Assembly: GCA_024742475.1 (NCBI GenBank)
Contig: JANSYI010000033.1
Coordinates: 1-64,000, forward strand
DNA from: a bacterium
GTDB lineage: Bacteria; Myxococcota_A; Polyangia; Nannocystales; Nannocystaceae
Reading direction: 5' to 3'
Length of the DNA stretch: 64,000 nt
Position numbers and translations under genes: made by a program. Positions 27,662 through 37,463 of this stretch are shown piece after piece. Positions within the stretch are counted from its first letter, which is position 1; each line of letters starts with the position of its first letter. Under the pieces are notes generated by a model. The model had not been told where the DNA came from, did not search any database, and was given only the letters and a program-made list of their open reading frames with translations.

Positions 27662-29260
27662 GTGCTCAGCGACCCCAAGCGGCTTCGGACCGCCCGAAGC
27701 TACGGCTACCTGGTCAGCTGGAAACACAGGCTGCGCGCCGACTCCGAGCCGGCCGCGGCGGCGCTCGTCGAGGAGCTGCTCGAGGACGAGCAGAACGTCG
27801 CGGCTCTGCGCGCGGCGCTCGGCAGACCCGAAGCGACGCTCGAGGAGCTCGCCGAGTGGCTGGTCTCGGGGTTCGTTGCGGGCGCGTTCAATGTGCTCAG
27901 GACGGGGGTCGAGCCGCCGGTGTTCGACGCTCCGCCGGAGACGAACCTCACCGACCTGCTTCCTCCACCCGAACCCGAGCGCGACCTCGACTCGCTCACG
28001 TTCGAGGTCGTCGACCAAGCGGGCGAAGGCGTGCCGGTCCGGTTCGAGGTCCACGCACCCAGCGGCGACCCAGCGGGCTCGCTGCCGGCGGGCGAGCGCA
28101 GGTTCGTCGGCGAGCTCGAACACGACGCGTACGTCGAGGTCGAGCTCGAGGCGATCACGCTCCCGCTGCTGCCGGAGACCGAGGTCGACCCCACCACCGA
28201 CGCGACCGACCCGGAGCCAAGTCCGCTCGGCCCGGACGGCACGCAGCCCGAGCCGCCGAGCCCGCCGGCGCCGCTCGGGCCCGGCGGTGAGGAACCGAAG
28301 CCGGACGAGGCGTTCCCCCTCCTTCGGACCGCACCTACGCCGTGCCCGGTAGAGGGAGCCCTCGCCCTCCCAAGCGCCGATGCGCCCACCCACTTTATTC
28401 CTGTGGTCCTTACGGCGGCCAGGCACGCCCGAGAACTCGACGCGGCTGAGATCGTTGTCGTGTCTCTCGGCGGGTCCCCCCACGCGGATACTCGCATTCG
28501 TGCGATCAAGGCGGTGTTCGCCGACGACCTGGACGGTTGGGTCAAGGTGGCAACGGAAGGGGGGAGTCTGGGTGAGGTCATCCGGTACCTAGCACACTTG
28601 AGCGTGCGAAGAGGATGGGACGTTCAGCTGGGAGACTCAGAAGGAGCGGCGATTCGGTCGTTCCAATCTGAGTACAACCTACGGTTCGATCGACCGATCC
28701 TTGTCGATGGAGTGTGCGGAACACAGACACTTGGAGCTGTATTCAACGTCCTTCGAGACGAACGCGACCGGTGGGCTCCGGTATTCGGCCTCAGCAACGA
28801 GGACTTGGTAACGCAGCCAGTTCGTTTCCTGCCAGGATCGGACATACCGCAAAACAGCGCCCGTTACCCGTCAAACGGCGGGTTGGATGTCTGGGTATTT
28901 CGTCCTGCAACGCTCCCCGCCAGCTTCGATCTTTCCGTCCTCTACGACAATCCGCGGGCCGAGGTCGAGAGGGCCGAAGTGCCCTGGTGTTTCGAGCGCG
29001 ACGATCTTGTAATCCGGCTTCAAGGAGAATTCCCTTCGGACTTCGATGAGTACAGATCCGTGCGTGTGGAACGTTCGGACGGGAGCTGGTTCGAGGAGAA
29101 GCCACTTTCCAGCGATGTGTCTCAGAACGTCGTGTTCCGTTCGGTAGACACTCGAGGCCGATTCACGGTATCGCTCGTCAACGTCGACGGAACCCGCCAT
29201 ATACTCGCAGCGGATCAACCATTCGCAACTTTCTTAGACGACCGAGAAGGGAACGAATGA
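27662..29260 (+). CDS. OmpA-like/peptidoglycan-binding-like accessory protein, second copy of the architecture
   Basis: It starts at GTG 27662 and gives 532 residues. A helical N-terminus is followed by a small beta domain (SLTFEVVDQAGEGVPVRFEV) and a long Pro/Glu/Asp linker. Around residues 260-300 comes an OmpA-like part (IVVVSLGGSPHADTRIRAIK). At about 315-365 there is a PG-binding unit (WDVQLGDSEGAAIRSFQSEY, VDGVCGTQTLGAVF), and then a beta-rich C-terminal domain. The EVVDQAGEGVPV strand pattern is common in proteins accompanying type VI spikes. Base composition changes in the middle of the gene, with the second half less GC-rich. Its stop overlaps the start of the next gene by 4 bases (29257-29260), implying a delivery-protein/effector pair. 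Function is inferred. Confidence 0.6.
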   Translation: MLSDPKRLRTARSYGYLVSWKHRLRADSEPAAAALVEELLEDEQNVAALRAALGRPEATLEELAEWLVSGFVAGAFNVLRTGVEPPVFDAPPETNLTDLLPPPEPERDLDSLTFEVVDQAGEGVPVRFEVHAPSGDPAGSLPAGERRFVGELEHDAYVEVELEAITLPLLPETEVDPTTDATDPEPSPLGPDGTQPEPPSPPAPLGPGGEEPKPDEAFPLLRTAPTPCPVEGALALPSADAPTHFIPVVLTAARHARELDAAEIVVVSLGGSPHADTRIRAIKAVFADDLDGWVKVATEGGSLGEVIRYLAHLSVRRGWDVQLGDSEGAAIRSFQSEYNLRFDRPILVDGVCGTQTLGAVFNVLRDERDRWAPVFGLSNEDLVTQPVRFLPGSDIPQNSARYPSNGGLDVWVFRPATLPASFDLSVLYDNPRAEVERAEVPWCFERDDLVIRLQGEFPSDFDEYRSVRVERSDGSWFEEKPLSSDVSQNVVFRSVDTRGRFTVSLVNVDGTRHILAADQPFATFLDDREGNE

Positions 29261-30423
29261 CCTTCAAAGATCGTTGGCTTCGAAAACCGCACACGCGCAC
29301 CAACGCCCACAGCGGAACCCTGCATGCGGCCATTGTGCGCAAACGTCGCGCAAGAGTGTGCTCAGAGTTTGACAAAGAAGTGGAACTCGAGCAACTCCGG
29401 GAAACTCTCAATGTAGAGCTACATCGAGCTTCGACTCGTGACGAACGAGAAGACGCGAAACTAAAGACAATCCGGCACCTCAAGCGACTCTTCAGATGCG
29501 AAGGTTCCTTTGATGACGGAGTCGATGAGATTCGAAGATTCGCCCCGGAGTTGGAGCGGGAAGCTCTCGAAAGCGCACAAACCGTACTTGGAGGACACCT
29601 CGCAGCTTGGGCTCCGTGGTCGAAAGAAGTCCGAGACGTCTTCTCCAGGCTGGGATCCACTCTCACTCCAGGGCTTGAAGCGCAGACGATTCCCGGTGAA
29701 ATCTGGGGACCGAATACACCTTATGAACCCGCAGACCATCGCCGAAAATCCGAGAAGTCCGAACCCACGAACACTCGAATCCTGAACCGCGCCCACATCC
29801 TTGGGTGCCGAGGCCATCATTTCACATCACACCTCGTGCCAGGGTTCTTCTCCGACGCGAACACGACCCGCGGGTTCGATCTGCGGTACAACTTGCACGC
29901 TCAACCGGGCGGTTTCCCGAACATCGCGCTCATGGCGGTGAGTGGATGTAGCATGCTATGCGAACTCGCACAGAGGTTGCTCATACCGTGCTTTCCCAAG
30001 GCCCGCTTTGCGGGCAGCCGAAACACGATGACACTGGATGCTGGAGACCACATATGGCCGCGATTACGGCAGCTACTTGCGGCCGACGCAACCCCACTCA
30101 TCCTTGACAACACCCAAGACATTGAGCTTTTTACACACGCGTGGCTACGAGCCAACATCTACGCGATGCACGAAGAAGCAAAACGGATACTGTCTGCCAA
30201 GGGGGTGGAGCTGAGTGCATATAGAGTTCATGCAAAGCAGACACAGCTCATCAAGAGCGTCGGCCCCGGATTTGCGGAAGGACGTGAAACTGTCCAACTC
30301 CAGGACAGCAACATGACGGTCAAAAAACATATGATCACGGCAACCGAGAACGCCTGCGAGCGAAAAGCTGATGACCGGCCGAGACTTCCAGCGCCCGACG
30401 GATTCAAACTCCCACCCCTTTGA
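29257..30423 (+). CDS. uncharacterised protein coupled to the OmpA/PG-binding gene, candidate effector
   Basis: The 388-residue product has no signal peptide and no recognised fold. The N-terminal 130 residues are charged and helical (EVELEQLRETLNVELHR). The centre contains NRAHILGCRGHHFTSHLVPG and MAVSGCSMLCELAQRLL, with clustered His and Cys that could bind metal. A helical tail follows. The gene is more A/T-rich than most of the window and shows less biased codon use, suggesting transfer. Its ATG overlaps the stop of the upstream accessory gene, so the two are made together. In such loci the position after the accessory gene is often a toxin; that is inference. No immunity gene is evident directly downstream. 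Confidence 0.6.
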   Translation: MTFKDRWLRKPHTRTNAHSGTLHAAIVRKRRARVCSEFDKEVELEQLRETLNVELHRASTRDEREDAKLKTIRHLKRLFRCEGSFDDGVDEIRRFAPELEREALESAQTVLGGHLAAWAPWSKEVRDVFSRLGSTLTPGLEAQTIPGEIWGPNTPYEPADHRRKSEKSEPTNTRILNRAHILGCRGHHFTSHLVPGFFSDANTTRGFDLRYNLHAQPGGFPNIALMAVSGCSMLCELAQRLLIPCFPKARFAGSRNTMTLDAGDHIWPRLRQLLAADATPLILDNTQDIELFTHAWLRANIYAMHEEAKRILSAKGVELSAYRVHAKQTQLIKSVGPGFAEGRETVQLQDSNMTVKKHMITATENACERKADDRPRLPAPDGFKLPPL

Positions 30424-31846
30424 GCGCCGCTCTCGGGCCGTCCGAGCATGCATGGCGTTCACCGTCTGCGCCTCGTGCGCGCGTCCCCCAACGCGGGTCG
30501 ATGGTGTAGTCGAGTCCGCTCCAGACCGCCAGCTTGTCGGAGCCGGGGCCGTGATGCAACCGGAAACGGACGACTCCGGCGGCCCACGGTTCGGTGACTT
30601 GCCCAGGGGCTGGACGTATGCTTGCTCCGCGCTCAACTGCGCAAGGATGCTCGTCTACGATGCTGGGTCGCCAGGGGTGCGCTGGCGGGAAGCGGGGCCA
30701 ACGTACGAGCTCGACCCATCAGCGTTGGCATCGGAGAATCCAAGCTGCGCGCCCGAGGAACCCCGCCCCATAGAGTGCAGCGTGGCGGTCGACCTCGATT
30801 CGGATGGCAAGACCGACCGCGTCTCGCCGATTCGTGGGCCTGACGCTCGGCCCGGTTTGGCAGTCGCATGGGGGAACGCGGCGCCGACAGAGGCGTTCTT
30901 CACCGAGGCGGGTGGCCATATTTCCCCGGTCGTCGCTCCATCACTCTGCGCGACGACGCTGCAAACGCTCCTGTACGAACACGACGTGAGCAACATTGAT
31001 GAGCTCGAACCGGCGGCCATGTCGGAGGTGTTTCCAGCTGCCTCGAGTCACCCCACCATGCTTGGGTTCCGACTGCCCAGCGGCGCGTGGCTCGGGCTTG
31101 ATGGTCAGCAATGGCGCGTCGCAACCAGCATGAACCGAGTAAGAGACGCGTCGGCGACCGCTGTGGCCGAGCCCTGGACTGCAGGAGAGTTTCCCCGCCG
31201 CTGCGCCGCTGCGAGGAAGATCCGGAAGAGACGGTACCGGGAGCACGTAGCCCTCCAGTGGTACCACTCAGGCGATGTCGCTACGGATTCGTGCGAGCTA
31301 TTCCTCGATCTCGACGGGGACGGGGACGAGGAGGTTGCAGCGTGGGTTGTGGTGGACGACGAACCGGGGCTGCATGTTTCAGGCCTCGGTGGGAGGTCCG
31401 CGCTGGTGGGTGGCGGTCGGCCGTCAATAATTCCCGTCTTGGACGGCGAGCCAGGCTGCAACGTCGTACAGATGACGTTGGGAGACGTCTGGAATGCCGA
31501 CGTCGCCCGCTGGGAAGACGATGAGTGGACGCTTCCCGACGGCCGGACGTACGCGCCGAGCGACCCGAACAGAGTCGGCGGAGATGCCGTTGCTCTCGTC
31601 AACGCACAAGGTCATGTGGACCTCCTCTTCGTCTCTGAAGGAGAGTGGCGAAGTATCGCCGTCCCATTCGACTGGCATCGCTACCTGGTATTTTGGCCAG
31701 CAATGAACCAGTGGAACTGGGTGCCAAAGCCACTGCCGTCCATGTCTCGTTACCTTCGGCCGAGTCCAGCACACCACTCCTGGGTCAGGACGCATAGCCC
31801 TGGGCCACGCCCCAAGACTGCCGAGCCCTTCTACCCAGGCCACTGA
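30371..31846 (+). CDS. putative exported/lipoprotein with DxDxDG calcium-type loops
   Basis: The 491-residue frame opens at ATG 30371, overlapping the previous gene by 53 bases in another frame. An alternative ATG at 30452 leaves no overlap but only a very short leader. With the upstream start, a basic region (FERRSRAVRA) and a hydrophobic run precede VCASC, a possible lipobox. Two FG-GAP/EF-loop-like stretches appear: VDLDSDGKTDRV and FLDLDGDGDEEV. Several conserved-looking cysteines (CSALNCARM, ENPSCAPEEPRPIECS) suggest disulfides, fitting an extracytoplasmic protein. Function is unknown. Start choice is uncertain. Confidence 0.55.
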   Translation: MTGRDFQRPTDSNSHPFERRSRAVRACMAFTVCASCARPPTRVDGVVESAPDRQLVGAGAVMQPETDDSGGPRFGDLPRGWTYACSALNCARMLVYDAGSPGVRWREAGPTYELDPSALASENPSCAPEEPRPIECSVAVDLDSDGKTDRVSPIRGPDARPGLAVAWGNAAPTEAFFTEAGGHISPVVAPSLCATTLQTLLYEHDVSNIDELEPAAMSEVFPAASSHPTMLGFRLPSGAWLGLDGQQWRVATSMNRVRDASATAVAEPWTAGEFPRRCAAARKIRKRRYREHVALQWYHSGDVATDSCELFLDLDGDGDEEVAAWVVVDDEPGLHVSGLGGRSALVGGGRPSIIPVLDGEPGCNVVQMTLGDVWNADVARWEDDEWTLPDGRTYAPSDPNRVGGDAVALVNAQGHVDLLFVSEGEWRSIAVPFDWHRYLVFWPAMNQWNWVPKPLPSMSRYLRPSPAHHSWVRTHSPGPRPKTAEPFYPGH

Positions 31847-31932
31847 CCACCCCGAGTCAACCCGAGAGTCCCGGAGAAAAGCGCTACCACAGACCGCGGA
31901 ATAGCGCCCCGCCGCCCGCGCGTACCTCCAGC

Positions 31933-32835
31933 GTGCACCGCCTCGCACCGCTGACGCTCATCGCCTTGACCGCCTGCACGTCGGCCGTGCCGGCGGATTC
32001 GCTCGAGTACACGCAGGCCCAGCGCCAGACGCTCGGCGTGCTCATGCGGCCCGATGCCGAGCCCTTGCCGCCCGCGCCTGAGCCCGAAGCCGAAGAGCCC
32101 GAGCAAGTCGCCGTGAACGAGACGCCACATCTCGAGCTCGATCTGTCGTGGACCGAGGACGGGGGACCCTGCGCGTTCGAGGTGCAGGCGCACGGGTTGC
32201 CGGCCATGCATCGCGACGAGGGCACGGTCGCGTACCTCGACCGCACGGCCCCTGGTGCCGCCGACGTACCGCAGCCGGCGTGGTTGGTGGAGCAGAGCAT
32301 CGAGACGCGCGCGACCAAGCAGCACGAGCTCACCGTCGACATCGAGGAGGGCTACGGCGCCGAGGATGCGAAGCGCTGCGCGAAGGAGCGCCGCGCGCTA
32401 CAGCGGCGCATCCAGGCGGCGAACGAGCGCTTGGCCTCCTACCGATCCCTCCCGCCGCTCGACGTGGCCTACGAGCCTGCGCCCTGGATGGACGACGAGC
32501 GGGCCGACTTCCGCGCGATCCCTGCGAAGCTTCGTCCGGTCAAGATGGGCTACAGCGCGAGCAAGCTCGTCTTCCGCGTGCCCGGCATCGAGGTCGTGCA
32601 CACGCAGCCGCAGGACTGGTGGCTCGACGACGACTTCTGCAAGAAGACCCCCAACGTGGGCCCCGTGTGGGCCGACCCGGCCACGGGCACCGCGGTGGTC
32701 CAGATGGACTACAGCAGCGGGGCCTGCTTGTGCGACGACGGCGTCTACACCGAGGTCGTCGCACTCCCGCCGGAGGTGTTCGAGCAGACGAAGGCGCGGC
32801 CGACCACCATCCTCGCGCAGTACGAAGGGGTCTAG
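31933..32835 (+). CDS. putative lipoprotein of unknown function
   Basis: It starts at GTG 31933 and gives 300 residues. A short signal (HRLAPLTLIALTAC) gives a clear lipobox with Cys near residue 15. A Glu/Pro-rich segment (PLPPAPEPEAEEPE) is followed by a soluble domain with a helical stretch (DAKRCAKERRALQRRIQAANERL) and a C-terminal part containing GPVWADPATGTAVVQMDY and GACLCDDG. No enzyme motif is visible. Its stop shares the tetranucleotide CTAG (32832-32835) with the convergent transposase-like gene. Confidence 0.65.
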   Translation: MHRLAPLTLIALTACTSAVPADSLEYTQAQRQTLGVLMRPDAEPLPPAPEPEAEEPEQVAVNETPHLELDLSWTEDGGPCAFEVQAHGLPAMHRDEGTVAYLDRTAPGAADVPQPAWLVEQSIETRATKQHELTVDIEEGYGAEDAKRCAKERRALQRRIQAANERLASYRSLPPLDVAYEPAPWMDDERADFRAIPAKLRPVKMGYSASKLVFRVPGIEVVHTQPQDWWLDDDFCKKTPNVGPVWADPATGTAVVQMDYSSGACLCDDGVYTEVVALPPEVFEQTKARPTTILAQYEGV

Positions 32836-33905
32836 CCCCCACGCTCGACCGCGACCACCCGCATCGTCCCGCCGCACGCACATCGCTCGCCCCGGCCGCG
32901 CTCGGGGCTGCCGTCCCGCCGCGTCGGTGCGCCGCCATCGAGCAGGCGCAGCTGCACCCCATCGCCCCTCCAGCGCACGCCCGATCCGGGGGCCAGGACG
33001 CCGTGCAGAGAGACGCGGCGCTGCGGGAGCTGTTGCACGAGCGTGCGGACGCGCGCCTCGAAGTCGGACTTGGGCACGCGCACGGCCACGGCTCCGTCGC
33101 GCGCGGGCTCCCGCAGCTTCAGCTGCACCTGCCCGTCGCCGACATCCTTCACCGCGACGCCGGCCAGCGGTGGCCGCACGAGGTAACCCGCCAGGCTCTC
33201 GGCGCCGCGCCGATCGTGCCCTTCGACCCGCTGGCCCACGAAGACCTCGGCGCCGCGGGCCTGGGCGACCTGGCCGCGTGTCGGGCTGCCGCCAGCGCGA
33301 CCCACCCGCACGCCAGCGGACTCGCGCACGGACGGCGCGGGGTCGGGCAGCGCGCTCCGAGCCGCGGCACCCACGACCCGCGCGAGCTCTCGCAACTCGG
33401 CGTCGCCAAACCCTGCCCGCAGCCGCACGAACCCAGCGGCGCCGCGACGCGCGGGGACGAACACGCCGTCGGTGGCGATCAGGTGCACGTGCGCACGGGG
33501 TCGCAGATCCGCGCCGGCGGTGTGCAAGACGGCCAGCGCCCCCGCCTTGCCGCGCCCGTGCCCCAGCTCGTGCTTCGCCCTGGCCTCGACCGCCGAGACG
33601 ACCTGCCGGACGATCGCGCGACGAAACGCCTGCGCGGCCTCGGGATGGCTCGGCAGTACGCGCGCCCATCGAGCCGGCGGCACGAGCACCCAGTGGCGCA
33701 GCGGCACGCGCGGCAGGCGGGAGAGGGCTGCGCTCACGCGCAGTGGCCCCCACGGACACTGAGCACACGGCGCGACGCACGACAGCGTTCGCGGCTCGAC
33801 CGCGCCGCATGCGTCGCAACGCAGCCAAAGCCGGGCGACACACGGTCGCTGCGCGGGGGGATCGGGGACGGTGAACAGGCGCAGCTGAGAGTCGACGGCC
33901 ATCAC
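32832..33905 (-). CDS. IS91-like Y2 (HUH) transposase relative, probably domesticated or remnant
   Basis: The 357-residue product has the order of the PF04986-type Y2 transposases. There is an N-terminal zinc-binding cluster (CDACG...C...CAQC) and a helical region with VPLRHWVLVPP. The HUH signature RAHVHLIATDGVF lies around residue 135, the candidate catalytic Tyr in SLAGYLVRPPLAG around 240, VSLHGVLAPGS follows, and a terminal CACGGTMRVV knuckle ends the protein. It is shorter than typical IS91 proteins, and only one Tyr is obvious where two are expected. No terminal element sequences were recognised around it. Such single copies are frequent in myxobacterial genomes. Start could be GTG 33905 or ATG 33902. 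Confidence 0.65.
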   Translation of the reverse strand: MMAVDSQLRLFTVPDPPAQRPCVARLWLRCDACGAVEPRTLSCVAPCAQCPWGPLRVSAALSRLPRVPLRHWVLVPPARWARVLPSHPEAAQAFRRAIVRQVVSAVEARAKHELGHGRGKAGALAVLHTAGADLRPRAHVHLIATDGVFVPARRGAAGFVRLRAGFGDAELRELARVVGAAARSALPDPAPSVRESAGVRVGRAGGSPTRGQVAQARGAEVFVGQRVEGHDRRGAESLAGYLVRPPLAGVAVKDVGDGQVQLKLREPARDGAVAVRVPKSDFEARVRTLVQQLPQRRVSLHGVLAPGSGVRWRGDGVQLRLLDGGAPTRRDGSPERGRGERCACGGTMRVVAVERGG

Positions 33906-33960
33906 CGACGGTGGTCGACCGCCGCGCCCCAGCGTTGCACGCTCGTGGGGTCGACGGTCC

Positions 33961-35259
<1,299 letters not shown>

Positions 35260-35475
35260 GTCGGCCGTGATACCCGACTCTCGCGGCGCGCGGGAGAGCC
35301 TTCGAGCGAGCCGTTCCTTCACGGGAAAGGACGGCAAGCCGGTGGAATCACCTCCCCCGCTTTTTCTGTGCGCTCCGATGAGATCGAGGCGACGCCGATG
35401 CGCTAGGGAGAGCACGATTTCGGGGTATGAGGGTCGCAATCGGCGTTTTGGCGGAGCTTTCGCCGACGCCGCGGC

Positions 35476-36582
35476 ATGTACGATCGTGGGGTCGCAGATC
35501 CGACCCTGTGCGATGAATTCGGCGATTCCATTGCAGATCGAAATCGCTACGATGCTCGCGTGCACGACCGAGCGCTGGCCGCACTTTGCCGGGTGACCTC
35601 CGAGCTCGCCAGCGACGCCGAGCTCGACACCCGCGTCCAGGCCGCCACGGACCTCGCGGTCGAGGCCCTCGGCGCCGACCATGGCTCGGTCCGGGTCTGC
35701 CGCGCCAACGCATCGCTGACCCCGATCGCTCGCTCGGGCGTGGGTGCCGGGACGCCGCCGACGCCGCTGCGCAAGGGACAGGGCCTGCTCGGCTGGGCCG
35801 TGAAGACCGGGCAGGCCGTGCGGGTGGCGGACGCGCCGACCGACGCTCGGTTCGAAGCACCCGAGCCGTCGAGCTTTGCGATCCGATCGCTCATCTCGAT
35901 CCCGTTGATGGCGGACAGCCGTGCCCTCGGCGTGTTCTCGGTCTCCAAGGCGGAGCCGGGTGCCTTCGACGTCTCGCACGAGCTCGCGGCCACGGCCCTG
36001 GGACACTGCATCGGAGCGTCGCTGCAGATCGCGGAGCTGAAGCGCCAGGCGACGACCGACTCGATGACCGGCGCACTCAACCGCGCCGGACTGCTGCCGA
36101 CGCTGCACGCCCAGATGAACCGAGCGCGTCGCGACGGCACGCCCCTTTCGGTCCTGCTCATGGACCTCGATCACTTCAAGACGGTCAACGACCGGTTTGG
36201 CCACGCGATCGGCGACGCGATGCTGTCCACGTTTGCGCAGACCGTCCGTGACACGGTCCGCGACTTCGACATCTTGATCCGCCGCGGCGGCGAGGAGTTC
36301 GAGCTGGTGATGCCGACCACGAGCGCCTCGGGCGGGCTCGAGGTTGCCGAGCGCATCCGCGACCGGCTCGCGCGGGCGCCACTTTGGTTCGGCAAGACGG
36401 TCCAGCTCCAGCAGACGGTGTCGATCGGCGTGGCGACGTGGGATGGCACCGAGGACGCGCGCAGCCTCGACCACCGCGCCGACCTGGCGATGTACATGGC
36501 CAAGGGCGAGGGCCGCAATCGCGTCTGTCTCGCCCCATCGCCCGCGAAGACGCCGACGCCCCGGTTGGTCCACGCAGGCTGA
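35476..36582 (+). CDS. GAF-GGDEF diguanylate cyclase
   Basis: The 368-residue protein has a GAF-type sensor domain (residues about 25-180, with LLGWAVKTGQAVRVADAP and RSLISIPLM) followed by a GGDEF domain beginning at TTDSMTGALNRAGLLPTL. The active-site loop is GGEEF, and an RxxD product-inhibition site (RDFD) lies exactly five residues before it, so the enzyme should make cyclic di-GMP and be feedback-inhibited. No membrane helix is present, so it should be cytoplasmic. The ligand of the GAF domain is unknown. A methyltransferase gene begins one base after its stop, suggesting co-transcription. Confidence 0.9.
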   Translation: MYDRGVADPTLCDEFGDSIADRNRYDARVHDRALAALCRVTSELASDAELDTRVQAATDLAVEALGADHGSVRVCRANASLTPIARSGVGAGTPPTPLRKGQGLLGWAVKTGQAVRVADAPTDARFEAPEPSSFAIRSLISIPLMADSRALGVFSVSKAEPGAFDVSHELAATALGHCIGASLQIAELKRQATTDSMTGALNRAGLLPTLHAQMNRARRDGTPLSVLLMDLDHFKTVNDRFGHAIGDAMLSTFAQTVRDTVRDFDILIRRGGEEFELVMPTTSASGGLEVAERIRDRLARAPLWFGKTVQLQQTVSIGVATWDGTEDARSLDHRADLAMYMAKGEGRNRVCLAPSPAKTPTPRLVHAG

Positions 36583-36583
36583 G

Positions 36584-37270
36584 ATGTCCGACGAGCCGAT
36601 CACCGAGATCTCCACCCAAGCGGGGTACGACCGCTGGGCGCCCGGCTACGACGCCTACGACAACCCCCTCATCGCGCTCGAGCAGCCCGAGGTCAGGGCA
36701 CTGATCGGCGACCCGAGCGGACTCGCGGTGCTCGACGTGGGCTGCGGAACGGGCCGCCACGCGCTGTGGATGGCCGAGCGCGGCGCGACCGTGACGGGCG
36801 TCGACTTCTCCAGCGGCATGCTGGAGCAGCTGCGCGCCAAGCCGGACGCCGACGTGACGGTCATCGAACACGACTTCACCGAGGGGCTGCCGGTGCCCGA
36901 CCGAAGCGTCGATCTGGTGACCTGCTGCCTGGTGCTCGAGCACGTGCCCTCACTGGGCGCCGTGTTCGCCGAGATGGCCCGCGTCACCCGCCCCGGCGGT
37001 CGCGTGGTGATCAGCGATTTCCACCCCGAGATGCTGCGCCGGGGCTATCACGCCCGCTTCCGCGAGGCGCCCGGCGGCCCGAAGTTTCAGATGCTCGGCG
37101 AGGCCCACACGGTGTCGGACTACATCATGGCGGCCACGCGCGCCGGCTGGAGCATCGAGCACGCTGCCGAACACGTGATGACCGAGGCGCTGGCCGAGCG
37201 CTCGCGCAGCGCCAAGAAGTGGGTGGGGCTGCCGCTGCTGTTCGTGCTCGCGTGCTCACTCCCCGCGTGA
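36584..37270 (+). CDS. class I SAM-dependent methyltransferase
   Basis: Starting at ATG 36584, the 228-residue product has YDRWAPGYDAYDNP at the N-terminus, motif I VLDVGCGTGRHAL near residue 50, motif II GATVTGVDFSSGML, and a motif IV region DLVTCCLVLEHV, with RPGGRVVISDFHPEM later. This is the Methyltransf_11/UbiE-like type that methylates small molecules. The last 20 residues are unusually hydrophobic (WVGLPLLFVLACSLP), which could tether it to the membrane. It immediately follows the diguanylate cyclase. Substrate is unknown. Confidence 0.82.
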   Translation: MSDEPITEISTQAGYDRWAPGYDAYDNPLIALEQPEVRALIGDPSGLAVLDVGCGTGRHALWMAERGATVTGVDFSSGMLEQLRAKPDADVTVIEHDFTEGLPVPDRSVDLVTCCLVLEHVPSLGAVFAEMARVTRPGGRVVISDFHPEMLRRGYHARFREAPGGPKFQMLGEAHTVSDYIMAATRAGWSIEHAAEHVMTEALAERSRSAKKWVGLPLLFVLACSLPA

Positions 37271-37463
37271 GCGCGATTCGACCGCCTCGCGCCGGGGCCA
37301 GCTCCGCCGAAGCGCGCCGACGGGGCCGTACGCCCGCGGTGGCGCGATCGCACCCCACGGACGAGGAGACGGGAACCTTTCGCGTCACCCGCGATCGAGG
37401 TCGCGAACGCGCGTGCAGCCACCGCAGTTCGGCAAGACTCGGAGTGGGTAGTATCGTGTAGGC

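Noticed and set aside
15800..30423. A type VI secretion or prophage-tail locus
   Set aside because: No VgrG, PAAR, Hcp, sheath, baseplate, integrase or structural phage gene is present; only accessory and effector-like proteins.
35260..36615. 5' extension of the phosphofructokinase gene
   Set aside because: It overlaps the GAF-GGDEF gene; the family N-terminus begins just after ATG 35259.
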